A DNA stretch of 64,000 bases from Rhipidocladum racemiflorum (GCA_036346355.1 CM070570.1:5774649-5838648), one strand, 5' to 3'; positions 12,543 to 25,800 are shown, counted from the stretch's first letter. A program made the numbers and translations. The notes: generated from the sequence alone by a model not told the origin.

Positions 12543-12892
12543 TCTCTACTATATAAAGTGAGAGTTTCTTCCCACGTCATTTCATTAAAATTACCAGTTC
12601 TACCATTCTTTAATTACCCACATCTTTAATTAACCACTCTAGGCGTGGATGGAAGACAACACACAAGACCATTCTTTAATTACACACCTCTTTAATTAAT
12701 TAACCACTCCAGGCGCAAGAAGAAACGTCGTAACGCTTTTATTTACATAGAAATATAGAAATCTCGCTTCAATAGTGTCCTCTTTGTATAAGGTATTATT
12801 TGCACAACATATTTTCTTGTTTCATGTTATCATAATAGCAGGACAGCCGTTCAAAATGTACATACCGTTGCAACGCACGGACACCTTACTAG
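12543..12892 (+). mobile_element. Small nonautonomous Helitron
   Basis: It begins TCTCTACTATATAAAGTGAG and ends CTAG, inserted between A (12542) and T (12893) as Helitrons do. A short hairpin in CCGTTGCAACGCACGG precedes the 3' end. The element is 350 bp, noncoding, with no target duplication. Two relatives occur at 29.6 kb and 32.3 kb. Confidence 0.8.
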
Positions 12893-14899
12893 TATCATAT
12901 ATATATATATATATGGGGACTGGAGAAACTAATCCCAGCTCTGATGTCTCAGCGTCATGAGACCATATTATGCAGAAATTTGCAGAAGTACGTCTTTACA
13001 GAATCTGAAGTTGACAGTTTTTGGGACACAATATGACAGTAAAATCATAGTAGTGCGTAATGCGATTCTGCATGAGTACAACATATTTTGCTTATAAAAC
13101 TATGTTTTATATTGATGACTTGAATATTCAGGTTCAGCACCACTGGCTCAAGAAAACACGTGCCAATGGCTGTAAATAGTTCGTCAGAAATCGCAATTCT
13201 AGTCAATTATAAGAAATAGCACTTCGCAGTTTTCAAGCTTAAAGAAAAATCGGTAGCCAAGTTATGAAATTGTGGCGATCCGTATAATTAGCCTGGGGTA
13301 ACAACAGTAACCACTGCCATTACACTGAGATAATTATATGAATCTCAGCATACTAACTAATCAAAACATCGAGCGCACCCGATATTTTATCAATTAGTAC
13401 ACCGTGTTCAGAGTGTTGCAGCAAAGCAATAATTAGAGACTGAATGTAAATATATTATAAACCAAGCCACGTACGGCTATATGTCCAATACCATAATTAT
13501 ATATCGGATCCAAGTACAACAAAAGTATAGAACAGAGATACTAAGTACACCAAAAGACTGACGAAGCCGATGCATGTCCACTAATCCCTTCTATCCCTTC
13601 TAGTAGAACTAAGCCATCTCGTCAAAACAACCAGATGTTTGAGCACCGGAGCCATTTTCTAGAAAAGAGAGATTTATCAAAAGTTAGTACAAAAGTACTC
13701 AGCACGCATTATTAGCAAATCCAGTAGATGAATTTTCTCTCGGTCCAACCAAAGTCCATCTAAAGATCACCTTCCCTCACAATACAGTTTTACAGAAAGT
13801 ATGTTTTCTTTAAGGGTTGCTCATTTTAATTTAAAAAATAGCTACTAGCACCTGTATATGAGGTAGGCTTAGCTTTCGTAGCCTCCAATCCAGGAGACAG
13901 GCATGAATTCATGATTTTGATTCTGCACAGGTTCGTACCACTTTACCGATAGTGACCCCATCCCGTGTGATCCCAGAATGTTTATCACTAGTCCAGTATT
14001 TGATCTCCAACCTTGATAGTCAACGAGTAGTTGTGTCATCGACTGTTCCCCACTAACCTCAGCTACCAGTTGTACCATGCTACCGCAGCAGCACTGATAG
14101 TCCCCTAGACTTTAAAAAAAGCGCCTGATCAACTGAAACTGATTTCTATGTCCTTCACTGGGACTCCCAGTCCCAGCATACCTAGTTTCAAACTCCTAGT
14201 TAACTACCTAACCACCAATGTGGAGATCATAATACCTTCACAGGACAACCTTTTCTGACCGATTTCACACGCTATGATTGGTACTGTAATACGGATCATT
14301 ACCTGAGTGTTAGTTGTTCATCCTTATATCATAACATATGTAGAGGACCTCGCTAGCTATTCCCATCTCATCGGCACCCTCTACCCACCATACTAAGCAT
14401 ACGCCAACTAATCCATTCACTAGATGACCAATCCAATATCACATCCAATTATCAATCCATTAATCCAATTCTCAATCCATACTATCCATCCACATCCGAT
14501 TTAAAGTTTTATTTACAATATAAATTTTTCCATGCAGTGATGTAATTTAATGAAATCATTGGAAAACCTTTAATAAAACATGATCAAAGAAACTTTCCTG
14601 GATTAGGATTGATATAATCGTCCTTGCTCGATAGCTGGAACTGGTGATCTGATTAGTTCAGTTCTTATCCTGAAATATAGCATATTAATTTTGAACATGA
14701 TTCATGGCGTCCAACCAATCCAACAACTGCAACTTAATTGAAGAAGGGTGCTAAATCCTATTTTGAGCTATTTACTATCGTTTTGGTGCTTCTTAATCGC
14801 CCAACTAAAATATTAACTAAATGAATCACAGATCGCGACCAACAACCAAATTTTCTCATCCTTTTCTCCTATTTTCTCTTTTCTTTTTCTTTCTTTCTT

Positions 14900-15280
14900 G
14901 GCAAAATATCCGGTGCAACCACCGTTTTCGTGCAACCACCGTGCAACCCTACTAAAAAAAGTTTCAAAAACATCTGAAAAAATCATGGATGTACATCTCA
15001 ACTTACCCCATCTACGTATAAAATTTCATGATCAAATACGTCCTATGCTAAAAGTTACAAAAAAGACAAATTTTGTGTTGTCTACTGTAGCAAGATTCCA
15101 AGCGAAAATTTGTCTTTTTTGTAACTTCTAGTATATGACGAATTTGATCATGAAATTTTATACGTAGATGGGGTAAGTTGAGATGTACATCCATGATTTT
15201 TTTCAGAATTTTTCGAAACTTTTTTTAGTAGGGTTGCACGGTGGTTGCACGAAAACGGTGATTGCACCGGATATTTTGCC
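14900..15280. mobile_element. Mutator-like MITE with long inverted repeats, nested in the LTR
   Basis: The ends GGCAAAATATCCGGTGCAA and the inverted copy at 15262-15280 belong to arms of roughly 170 bp that pair along most of their length, leaving a small loop. The 9-bp flank TTCTTTCTT occurs on both sides (14891-14899, 15281-15289), although it sits in a pyrimidine tract. The other LTR lacks this insert and serves as the empty site. A 9-bp duplication and long inverted repeats fit a Mutator-like MITE. Confidence 0.8.
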
Positions 15281-15408
15281 TTCTTTCTTTTCTCTCTTCT
15301 TTTATTTTCCTTTTCTTTTCTATCTTTTTTGCCTCTCCTCTCTTTTTCTCCCACCCGACCGAACTTCTCAACTTCCTCCTTCCTCTCGGCTGAATCCTCT
15401 TAGCTCCA

Positions 15409-15412
<4 letters not shown>

Positions 15413-15443
<31 letters not shown>
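15413..15443. repeat. (CT)n microsatellite
   Basis: About 15 CT dinucleotides lie in a longer pyrimidine tract of the LTR. Confidence 0.8.
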
Positions 15444-15447
<4 letters not shown>

Positions 15448-16718
15448 CTCTCTGGACCGATCCCCACCAGTCTCTCCTCTTCCACTCCCCTGCTCAGCTC
15501 GCCGCTGGTCTCTCTCCGCCTGCTCGGCTTGTTTGTGCCTCCCCCCTCTACTCCCTGCCCGCTCCCTCTTCCTCTACCTCGTGGCTTGGTTGAGAGCTGG
15601 CCTCGGTTGGATGCTCCCTCCTTCCTTTCCCCAGCCGGCCCTTGGCCCGATAGCCCTCGCCTCGGTTCGACCGCCCACAGCCGGCCTTGGCACCAACTAC
15701 TGGTTTCTCCCCCTATGGCTCGGTTCTAGGGTTTTGAGGTGCTGGCTACTTAGATGCTTTGCTACTTTGATTTGGGGGCTTTGCTTATAGAGGGTTTGTT
15801 GCTTCGGTTGAGCCCTATGGGTGAGCTTTAAAGTGAAATATGTGCTGCGTTTCAGAGGTAAGCAACGTCGATCATGAACTGTGCACAAGGAAATTTGTGG
15901 GATGGATGTATTGTAGCAGACCTAGGCACACGCAAGGCAACCCCCTCTAGTGCTAAATCTAAGACCACTAGGATTCCCCCCTAGCGATCTATTGCTATTC
16001 TACCTGATTTAGTCCATGCATGCTACACTGTTATAGTACTTCTACTCTATGCCTTACTTGTGCTCTTGATGGAGTGATTCAGTGGGGAAGAAGGTGCTGG
16101 AGTTGGGGTGGAGGTGGTCAAGGTCTTGTGCTTGGTCGGCTCCTCCTTCAATCCAGCCGTCTTCTTTTGGCTCCAGCTAGTTCTCCTCCTGGTCTTCTCT
16201 TCTTGGCCTTCCTCCTTGCTCCTGGCTTTGGCTGGAGCTGTTGATTCTTGTTCTCTCTTGGTTTGGGGAAATGGCAATGGAAGGTGAAGGTGGCTGCTCA
16301 CTTGTTCTTGCTTGTGGCTGGAAGAGGGAAAAAAGGAAATGGCTGTGCTCGATGGTTGCCTTTGGTTTTGGTGAAGTGAGAAGAGGAGAGGAATGGTTGC
16401 TTGGCTTTCTCCTCCTAGATCTCAGTTTTGGCGCAGGTAAAAGGGGTGAGAAGGCTGTGGCTTGGTTGTTTATAGCTAGCTTGGTATTATCCCTTACTGA
16501 TGTGCTACTTTACCATTCTATCCCTACGCCATTACTGGTTACATGAGGGCATAAGGGTCACTTTAATTTCCTTGTGCAATACACTGGCTATGTGAGGGTA
16601 TCTTGGTCAATCTAGCTATCTTATGCATGCTGTTAATTATCAAGCTTAATTGCACACTTTACTCTTAATTAGATGCTAAATGATCTTATTTGCTTAGTGG
16701 AATTTCAGGGTTCTCGCA

Positions 16719-16735
16719 TCCTACCCCCCTTAAAA
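16719..16735 (-). other. Polypurine tract of the gypsy element
   Basis: On the minus strand this reads TTTTAAGGGGGGTAGGA and directly abuts the TG start of the 3' LTR. It is the expected site for plus-strand priming. Confidence 0.75.
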
Positions 16736-17060
16736 GGGATTTCATCCCCGAAATCCGGCTCACCTAAAGGAAGGGCTCTGGAAGTAAATAGGATTGCACT
16801 ACTTGAATGAAAGAATGGAAAGTATATTTGTACCCACATTGATGGTTCCTTCCACTTGCGCTGCCAAGATATAGTTTAAGTGAGTGAATCCTACAGTCGG
16901 TGCTCCCCTGTTAGAAGATACAACACTGGGGCCTCCTTGATCGCGTCCTGCTGGTGGAGCACGGCTTGGTGGTCTCTCTGGACTGACCAATTAGAAGTAG
17001 ACAATTATATCTCTTATGTCCTTCCTAACCACAATGATAACAAATGCCAGGCTACTGGGA

Positions 17061-17842
17061 ACAATTGTTAGCAAAGTGGGGACCTTCACACTTGTAGCAC
17101 TTAGGCACAAATTCTAAGGGTGGGACATTAGGATGTGGATCGGATGTCTCTATCCCTGGTTGAGGTGGTGTATTTGTATTTGGCAGGGTGGTCTAAAAGG
17201 TCTTGACAGGTTAGGAGTAGGTGCCCCAATGTAAAATCTCGCTTTCTTTTTCCTCTCTTCATTTAACTGGGCTTGTTCACTCTCTAGCATGATGGCTCTA
17301 TTGGCGAGGTCTTGGACCTCAGTGATTAAGTGGGCAGACAAATGCATCCTTAAGTATGTGTTCATGCCTTTCTTGAACCTATAAATTTTCTTAGCATCCG
17401 TATCGATTTCCTTAGGGCCATTTTGGGATAACTCATTAAATTTGTGGAGGTACTTTGTCACTATCTTGCTCCCTAGGGTTAAATCCCAGAATTCCTGCTT
17501 CTTAATTTCCATCTCACCTAGAGGTACATAGGTGTTGCGAAACTGAGAGGCGAAGTCTGTCCAAGTGATGGGTTGTTCTCCTGAAAGAGTACGACAGTAG
17601 TTGGTCCACCAATTCGTAGCTAGGCCGATCAATTGATACGTGGCATATTGCACTTTTTCCTCCTCAGAATAGCCCACAGTGTGCAGCTTCTTCTCTATTT
17701 CTTGAAGCCAATCATCAGCTTCAAGTGGTTCTGTAGCTTTGGCAAAGGTAGGTGGGCGGATCTGCAGGAACTCTCCTAGGGTGACTTTGGTCCAAGTTTG
17801 ATGTGGGGTTCTTGGAACTAAGTTGACAAGTAGGGCTTCCAT
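17061..17842 (-). pseudogene. Ty3/gypsy gag remnant with zinc knuckle
   Basis: An open frame of 230 codons (17842-17150) matches the plant gypsy gag domain: DDWLQEIEKKLHTVGYSE, then a region with NWWTNYCRTL, FRNTYVP and KFNELS, in the usual order of retrotransposon gag proteins. Further downstream, in another frame, 17099-17061 encodes CYKCEGPHFANNC, a CX2CX4HX4C zinc knuckle. The frame change and stop between them show decay. Nothing of protease, RT, RNase H or integrase follows. It would have formed the particle shell of the element. Confidence 0.82.
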
Positions 17843-18509
17843 AAACTGATTCTAACTCTCTTGAGCCTCTTTCCTAGAACTTTCCTAGTACATTAGAATT
17901 CTTTCTAATTGATTCGGGTTATCCAGGGTTCTAGTTGTGCTTGCGTTACCTTTGGGTGGTGTTGGTTGCCTAGTCTCAAGAACATTGGGATGGTTTGGAT
18001 CTTGGGGGGTGCAATTTGTTGGTTGTCAGCATTTGACGAATTATATCTTAACCTAATGATTAGATCTTGCTCTCTAATCTCATCGTCAACATCCTGCAAA
18101 AGGAAGCATTGCAAAGACATAACCTAGTTAATTCTTTATCTTTAGTTCTCATTACCCTTCTTATACTTAGCTAGAATAATTTCATAAGGAATGGTTGGAT
18201 ATTTACCATTATCAGAATTCATTTATAAGACAAGAGGTCTTATTGTGTAGAGAAGGTTGAAAATTTTAATTATGACAGCATTCCATTGTAAGATGAGAAG
18301 TGTTGTTGTGAATAGAGGCCATTATAGTTATTGTTTTAAAGAAGAGAGAAGACGTCAGATATTATCGCTTTCGTCCGTCACTCCATTTCAGAAAAGACTA
18401 TCTAATGACAAAAGAAGAATAATAAAAAAAGAAATTGAGTATATAGGCACTCATAACCCCTCAAGACCAATGCCCACGAGTCACGTCTATCCAATAAACA
18501 TAGAAAAAC

Positions 18510-18541
18510 AATGATAATAAAATAAAATAAAATAAAATAAA
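18510..18541. repeat. (AATAA)n pentanucleotide repeat
   Basis: Several ATAAA/AATAA units lie in a row in the internal region of the gypsy element. Confidence 0.7.
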
Positions 18542-19379
18542 CGAATAAAAATCTTGGTGTCAGAGTCCAAGAACTCCACGAGACGTCGCGCTCGAGTAAT
18601 GCTTGGATTCACACATCCAAGCACTCCACTGACCAGGTGTCCAGGACCCTTTCCTAGCATTAGCTCCTATTTCTATTTGTTGTATTTAGCTATTTAGTTA
18701 CACACAATTATGCATTGCATTACTAAACAATAGCATGATCTAACAATTGAATGCATTTATCTGACCTCTCACCCTAAATTCAGCAATAGTAAATATGGTG
18801 ATATGCAATGAGTGATGAATATGCGAGTGCTAATGATGCATATGCAAACATTGAACTTACATGAAGAGGTCATTTATACAACAATGTTATTACAACAACA
18901 ACACACGTCCTCGTACAAAAGAACTAAATACGCGTCCCTCCCCCCTTAAAAAGGTTCTACTTGTGAAATCAAGTGATGAAAATATGGTTTAATGTTGAAT
19001 TTGGCATTGCAAAGTGGTTGTGCTCATGGTATGTGTGGTGCATGTGCATGTGTTGTTTCAGGTGATTAAGTGATATGCTTGTGATAGCATGGTAGTTGTT
19101 TTGTTTGATGCAATGCACTCATGTGAGTGGTTGCATGGACTGATCTTGAGTCAAGTCGTGGACTTGTGCTCGTACATGGTTTGTGCTTGTTCATGTGCAG
19201 GTGTTGCTCGAGGGCGAACGTGGTTGATGACGGGACTGGAACTAGGCTCATGGAGGAATTGAGGTTCGGGACTAGGTTCTGCAGGAATCGAGGTCTTGGT
19301 GGTCAAGAATGTCGTGCGGGACGTTCGGGCTAGAGGACGGTGCACATGAAGAATGGTTAGTCACGTGAGAATAGTAGGT

Positions 19380-19990
19380 GGGCTATACGCGTGCAGAGTT
19401 GTTAGTCATGTGAGTATGATAGGGTTGCCATACGCGTGCAAGAGTTGTACTTGGCTAGGTTAGGCCAAGTAAAGTTGTGTTAAATACAAACTACTTCTAG
19501 GATTAGGAGTAGGACTCCTTCTAGGATTAGGAGTGCGACTCCTTCTAGGATTAGGAGTGTTTACTATGTATAAATAGGGGGGAGGTGCCTCCTATTTAGG
19601 ACGCCATCTGAGAGAGGCTTAGAGCCAAGTATTAGGGTTTGTACTCTTTTATTTTGGAGTACTGTAACTAGATCAAAAAGGAATAAAGATCAAATTCTTC
19701 AAGCATCTTTGCAAGCGACAGGTTTGGTTAGATTTATTCTCGTCATATTCTGTTACAGCAAGCTTGCGAGGTTCATAACTTTGGATCCGTAAGTCCGATC
19801 GACTTCGTATTGGAGTCTAGTTTCTTGTGTTCAAATTTCAGCTCAATCCAACGGTTGGATCTCCAGGAATTCACGTTTTACTGAACACATCTACTCTGTT
19901 TTTGCTGATTACGAGACTCTGTTTTTAGTCCGAGTTGGGGGTAATTTCTAGTATATCAAATATTTGGTTTCAACTTCCACACAATCATTG
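19380..19990 (+). repeat. LTR- or promoter-like fragment nested in the gypsy interior
   Basis: Three units of a minisatellite around CTAGGATTAGGAGT (about 19497-19560) are followed by TATAAATA at 19569-19576 and an AATAAAG near 19682. This order suggests the U3-R-U5 part of an LTR on the plus strand, opposite to the surrounding gypsy element. Neither a partner copy nor a target duplication was found, so it could be a solo or broken LTR. Confidence 0.4.
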
Positions 19991-20208
19991 ACCCCCCCTC
20001 TGATTGCTATATTCATATATATATATCGATCCTACACTACTTAGCATTGGTGGTCCAATTAAAATGCAAGACAATAAAGCTAAATCTACTACTATTATTT
20101 AAAAAGACAAGAATTACAATATACTTATTGCATATAGCTAGAAAATCTTTTCCCTTATGTTTTTCTACAAGTCTCTAATTATTTAATTGCATGATTCTCG
20201 TAACCATT

Positions 20209-20220
20209 GCTCTAATACCA
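20209..20220 (-). other. Primer-binding site of the gypsy element
   Basis: On the minus strand this reads TGGTATTAGAGC, two bases inside the 5' LTR. It differs by one base from the common initiator-Met tRNA site TGGTATCAGAGC. Confidence 0.75.
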
Positions 20221-20222
20221 CC

Positions 20223-22453
20223 TGTGGCGACCCGCGCAATTAGCCTGGGGTAACGACAATAACCACTGCCGTTACATTGAGATAATTACATGAATCTCGG
20301 CATTCTAACTAATCAAAACATCAAGCACACCCGATGATTTATCAATTAGTACACCATGTTCAGAGTGTTGTAGCAGAACAATAATTAGAGATTAAATGTA
20401 AATATATTACAAACCAAGCCACACAGGGCTATATGTCCAATACCATAATTATACATCAGATCCAAGCACAACAAAAGAATAATACAGATATACTAATTAC
20501 TAAAAGACTGATGAAGCCGATGCATGGCTACTCATCCCTTCTATCCCTCTTGGTAGAACTCAGCCGCCTCGTCAAACCAACCAGACGCTTTAGCACCGGA
20601 GAAATTTTCTATAAAAGGGAGATTTAACAAGAGTGAGTATAAAAGTATCCAGCAAACATTATTAGCAAAATACAGTAAATGAATTTTCTCTTAATCCAAC
20701 CAAAGTCCATTTGAACATCACATTCCCTCAAAATACAGTTTTACAGAAAGTAGGTATTCTTTAAGGGTTGTTTATTTTAATTTCAAAAACAACTACTAGT
20801 ACCCGTATATGAGGTAGAATTAGCTTCCGTAGCCTTCAATCCAGGAAACAGGCATGAATTCATGATTTTGACCCTATTTAAGTTCATACCACTTTACCCA
20901 TAGTGATCCCATCCCGTGAGGCCCCAGAATGTTTATCACTAGTCCATTATTTGATCTCTAACCCTGGTAGCCAACGAGTAGTGGTGTCCTCGACTGTTCT
21001 CTATTACTCTCAGCGTACCAGTTGTACTATGCTACCGCAGCAACATTGATACTCCCCAAAGCTTTAAATATAGCGCCTGATCAACCGCAGCTGATTTCTA
21101 TGTCCTTCACTGGAACTCCCGGCATACCAAGCTTCACACTCCCAGTTAACTACCTAACCACCAATGTGAAAATTATAATATCTTCACAGGACAACCTTTT
21201 CTAACCGATTTCACACACTATGGTTGGTACTGTAATACGGCTCATTACCTGAGTGTTAGTTGTTCATCCTTATATCATAACATATGTAGAGGACCCCGCC
21301 GGCTATTCACATCTCATCGGTGCCCTCTACCCACCATATTAAACATACACCAACTAATCCATTCACTAGATGACCAATCCAATACCACATCCAATTATCA
21401 ATCCATCCATCCAATTCTCAATCCATATTATCCATCCGCATTCGATTTAAAGTTTTATTTACAATATAAATTTTTCTATGCAATGATGTAATTTAATGAA
21501 AGCATTGGAAAAACTTTAATAAAACACGATCAAAGAAACTTGCTTGGATTAGGATTGATATAATCGTCCTCGCTCGAAAGTTGGAGCTGGTGGTTTGATT
21601 GGTTCAGTTTTTGTCCTGAAATATAGCATATTAATTTTAAACATAATTCATGGCATCCAACCAGTCCAACAACTTCAACTTAATTGAAGAAGGGGGCTAA
21701 ATCCTATTTTGAGCTATTTACTATCGTTTTGGTGCTTCTTAATCACCCAACCAAAAGATTAACTAAACGAATCACAGATCGTGATCAACAACCCAAATTT
21801 TCTCATCCTTTTCTCCTCTTCTCTTTTCTCTTTTATTTCTTTCTTCTCTTTTATCTTCTCTTCTTTTCCTTGTCCTTTTTTCCTTTTCTTTTCTCTCTTT
21901 TCCCTCTCCTCTCTTTTTCTCCCACCCAACCGAACCTCTCGGCTTCCTCCTTCCTCTCGGCCGAATCCCCCCCCCCTCTCTCTCTCTCAGTGCTCTCTGG
22001 ACCGATCCCCACTGATCTCTCCTCTTCCACTCCCTTGCTCAGCTCGCCGCTGGCCACTCCCCGCCTACTTGGCTCATCTGCGCTCTCTGGACCGATCCCC
22101 ACCGGTCTCCTCTTCCACTCCCTTGCTTAGCTCGCCGCTGACCACTCCCCGCCTACTCGGCTCATCTGCGCCCTCCCTCTCTACCCCCTATGTGGTGAGC
22201 TCTAAAGTGAAATAGGTGCTGCAATTCAGGGGTAAGCAAGGTCGTTGATGAACTATGCATACGGAAATTTGTGGGATGGATGTATTGCAGCGATACCGGC
22301 ATTCAATCGGACTCCTAGGAGTGCGAGATGAACCCAGGCACGCGCAAAGCAACCCCCGTCTAGTGCTAAATCTGAGACCACTAGGATCCCGATTTACTCC
22401 GTGCATGTTACAAATGTATCTTATTTGCTTAATGGAATTTCAAGGTTCTCACA
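20223..22453 (-). repeat. 5' LTR of the gypsy element (shorter copy)
   Basis: This 2231-bp LTR begins TGTGGCGACCC and ends GGTTCTCACA. It aligns by eye with the left LTR over most of its length but lacks the MITE and about 0.8 kb near its right part. Many scattered substitutions separate the two copies, so the insertion is not young. Confidence 0.85.
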
Positions 22454-22845
22454 GAAATCTACAGAAGGCCTGAACAAAAGCACGTCAAGAACAGCTTGTA
22501 ATTCCTATATTTATTTGTGTACAAGTGATTTCATCTGCAATATGGGGGGGGGGGGGGGGATCAAAAAGCGAGAAGTACTAACAAAGATAGCCCTTTTAAA
22601 GACATGAATAATTCCACAGGCCGGATGACTTTTATTTTGTCCCAGTTCTCAATCCACCAATTGCCCTTTCCATTCGCACCTCCGGCATGGTGCAATTTTC
22701 TATGATATAAAAACATTTCTGACAATCATGTATTCTTACAAATATGGTCCGTTTCTTGAACTAATCCCAGTAGAATTATATCGTCGAAAAATTGGACTTG
22801 TGTAACGTGAATGTTAAATGTGTTCTTCTTACACCCAACGGGCCG
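22454..22845. other. 3' flank of the aminotransferase gene
   Basis: This holds the gypsy target duplication, a run of about 17 G near 22543-22559, and presumably the 3' UTR of the minus-strand gene. No clear AATAAA signal was fixed. Confidence 0.4.
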
Positions 22846-25800
22846 TTACTGCGCCATTCCATCCCTTACCAGTTCTTCCAAGCCGCTCCTTAGCCTCTCA
22901 GCAGCGAGCCTCGTGTCTGCCTCCTTCAACCCTCCGAAGGAAACGCGGATGTACCCAGGACCTCCGCTGGCGCTCCCAGGGATCACAACCACCCTGTGCT
23001 TGTTTGCAAGCCATCTGACAACTTCGAAATCATCTGAGCAGTTCTCGGGTAGTTTTGCCCAGAGGTAAATGGCGCCCTCTCCACCCTTGACAGCATCCTC
23101 GCCAAGTGGAGACATTGCCTCCACAAGCAGCTCACGGTTTTTCACAAGATCTTTCACCCGTTCTCTGATCCACTCTGGACCAACCTCAAGGGCGTAGAGC
23201 GCCAGGTGCTGCCCAATGATGGAAGCACAGATAGGGATGTTGTCTTGCACTTTGAGAAGCTGCGCATGGAAACCATCGACTCCACTTGGGTAGGCAATCT
23301 GCAGCAGTCAGCTGATCAGCTCTCGTAAGACTGACTGACCATCCTTACACAGATTGTGCAGTGATTCAGTTACTTATACTGCATTCGGTAGTCCTAAATA
23401 TTGGCATAGTGGAAATTTAAGTGCACGAGGGGAGTGTAAGAAACTGAAAGAACTCAGTATTGACTCCTACCACCAGCAGTTTGAGCCTAAGCAAAAAATA
23501 AACAAAGGGAATGACACACTTACGTAACCTACACGCCACCCCATCATTCCATAAGCCTTTGAGAATGAGAAGAGGTTGACAATGTGATTATCCTCTAAGC
23601 AATAGTGCTCCATTTCATCATACATAAAATATCTGCAAAACACCCATCAAATTTGCAACTGAGTTCAAGATCAAAGTCATACCAATGCCAAAGATTAAAT
23701 ATCATAATTGAATTACAAGCAGAATGCAGAATTAATTTACAGAAAGTATAAGATCAGCCACTTTCTGTGCTTCGTCGAGTCTAAATCATGAACATTTCGT
23801 CGAGTCTAAAATCATTAAAAAGATCACAAATAGTCACAACATGTTTGGATTTCATTCTTTATGCTACCATTTTGAATGTGAATTGTATACATGCGCTGTA
23901 AAAAATACAGATTATATAAAAAAAGAAGAATCGAACTTTTCCATATGAACTTTCTGTATCAAACTCTACATGGTTACGGATGTCAAACTCAATCGTAATG
24001 AAATTAATTGTGGTGTATTAATCCTCTCAAAAGAAAATAGTGGTGTTCGATAGTATCAATTATCGAGACTGGGTTCTTCATATGCGTATTCACATGCGTG
24101 ATCAGCATATTTGGGAATTTCTTACTGGCGAGTTATCTTGTCCGCCTCGTCCTCCTCCTCCTGTCATGCCTGTTATTCCCAAGGAAGTCAATGATGCTGC
24201 TCAACAGAAGGCATCTGATGACTATGCTGATGCTGCGGAGTCTTTTTAGATGCTCGTGCTAGCACGGAGTTGCATCTCACTAGTGATATTGTCGCTGTCT
24301 TCGGCACAGTTGATGTGGGCGCATCTTTGTGACCGCTATGAGCTTGCCGGCGACTCTTTGTACCTTGCTGTTGTGCGACAGGAGCAGTCGCTACAGCATG
24401 GTGATTCTACTGTAGATGAGTTCTATGCGTAGTTGTCCTCGGTGTGGCGTTAGCTTGATTCTCTGGGACTGGAGGTTTACCGCACTTGCTAGTGCTGTCA
24501 GCGTCAACACTCTCATTTGGAGCTTCGTCGCATCTACAACTTCTGACACGTCTTCGGGTTGAATTTAAGCAGATTTATGCTCAACTGCTTGCTCATCATC
24601 CCCGTGTGACCCCGTTGGAGGCTCTTGCAGCTATTCATACTGAGGAGACTCGCTCTCATAGTGCGGTTTGCTGGTGTCTCCTTCAGTCTTGGCGGTGCCT
24701 CGTTCTACTCATCCGTAAGTCGTGCCTACTCCAATTTCGGTTATTGGGGGTGGTCTTCACTGCACCTACTGTGACAAGAACGAACATGTGGAGCAGTTCT
24801 GCTACCGGAATGAACATGTGGACGCCCTTCTAAGGATATTGGACTCTTGGGCGTCTCCCCTCAGTGAACCTCTGTTGGTTCTGACTCAACTCAGGAGATT
24901 CTTACGTTACTATGTTGCATGGCTGCCTCTACACCGACAGGTTCTGCTGATTCTACTACACAGTCTTCCAGTGAGAGACCACATTCCTCATCAGGTATCA
25001 CACCATGGATTCTTGACTCTAGAGCTTCTTTTCATATGACATATGATCCCACAAGTTTCCATTACATTAGTCATCTTGCTGCTCCTATCACTGTGCAAAC
25101 TGCAAACGGTAATTTTCTTTCTGTTGTAGGACGAGGCACTCTTTTGTCTTCCTCTTTTCATGTTCCTGCTATTTCTCATGCTCCCAAATTGACCATGTAG
25201 CTCATATTCGTTGGTCAACTCACTAATCATGACCGTTGTATTATCCTTGATCATGACTCTTGCTATGTTCAGGGTCGCCGCACGAGGTCTCTGGTTGGGA
25301 CTAGCCCTCGCCGTCGTGACTCTCAGCGTCTTTGGGAGCTTGACTAGCTTTGTCTTGCTTCCGCAACCTCTGCCAGTCTCTCGGTCTCCTCCACCGCTTC
25401 CACCTCCATTGCATCTTCTACCGGGTCGTTTGCTCAGTGGCATCACCGTCTAGGACATCTTTGTGGTTCACAATTATCTTCTCTAGTTCGTCGTGGTCTT
25501 TTAGGATCTATATCTAGTCATACCTCTTTAGACTATACGGATTGTAAGCTTGGTAAACAGCTACAACTTCTCTATTCTTCCAGTGAGTCTGTATCCCAGC
25601 GTCCCTTTGATCTTGTTCATTTTGATGTTTGCGGTCCGGCTCCTTTTGTTTCAAAAGGGGTCATAAATATTATATTATTTTTATAGATGATTTTTCTCGC
25701 TACACCTGGATATATTTTATGTCTTCTCGTAGTGAGGTTTTATCCATCTATAAAAATTTTGCCACCATGATCCATACTCAGTTTGATCCTTCCATTCGTG

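Larger units (their letters stand above)
13271..16718 (-). repeat. 3' LTR of the gypsy element (longer copy)
   Basis: This LTR begins TGTGGCGATCC and ends GGTTCTCGCA. At 3448 bp it is longer than its partner at 20223-22453. About 390 bp is a nested MITE with its target duplication, and most of the remaining excess lies at about 15.5-16.7 kb, where the other copy has an internal deletion or this one an insertion. It includes a long CT-rich tract. Confidence 0.85.
13271..22453 (-). mobile_element. Ty3/gypsy LTR element with very long LTRs and only a gag remnant inside
   Basis: Two large similar blocks (13271-16718 and 20223-22453) begin TGTGGCGA and end in CA. The whole is flanked by the 5-bp duplication GAAAT at 13266-13270 and 22454-22458. 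Read on the minus strand, the primer-binding site lies just inside the right LTR and a purine tract just inside the left LTR, so the element points left. The internal part is only about 3.5 kb. It holds a gag and zinc knuckle but no protease, polymerase or integrase, so the element is nonautonomous. It ends 392 bp past the stop codon of the aminotransferase gene. Confidence 0.88.

Noticed and set aside
12165..12629. 154-codon open frame
   Set aside because: No recognisable domain; it runs into the Helitron start. Probably chance.
15183..15730. Serine/leucine/proline-rich frames in the LTR
   Set aside because: They are translations of a CT-rich tract in the LTR and of the MITE; not a gene.
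21684..22215. Phenylalanine/serine-rich frames in the right LTR
   Set aside because: Low-complexity pyrimidine tract read as protein.
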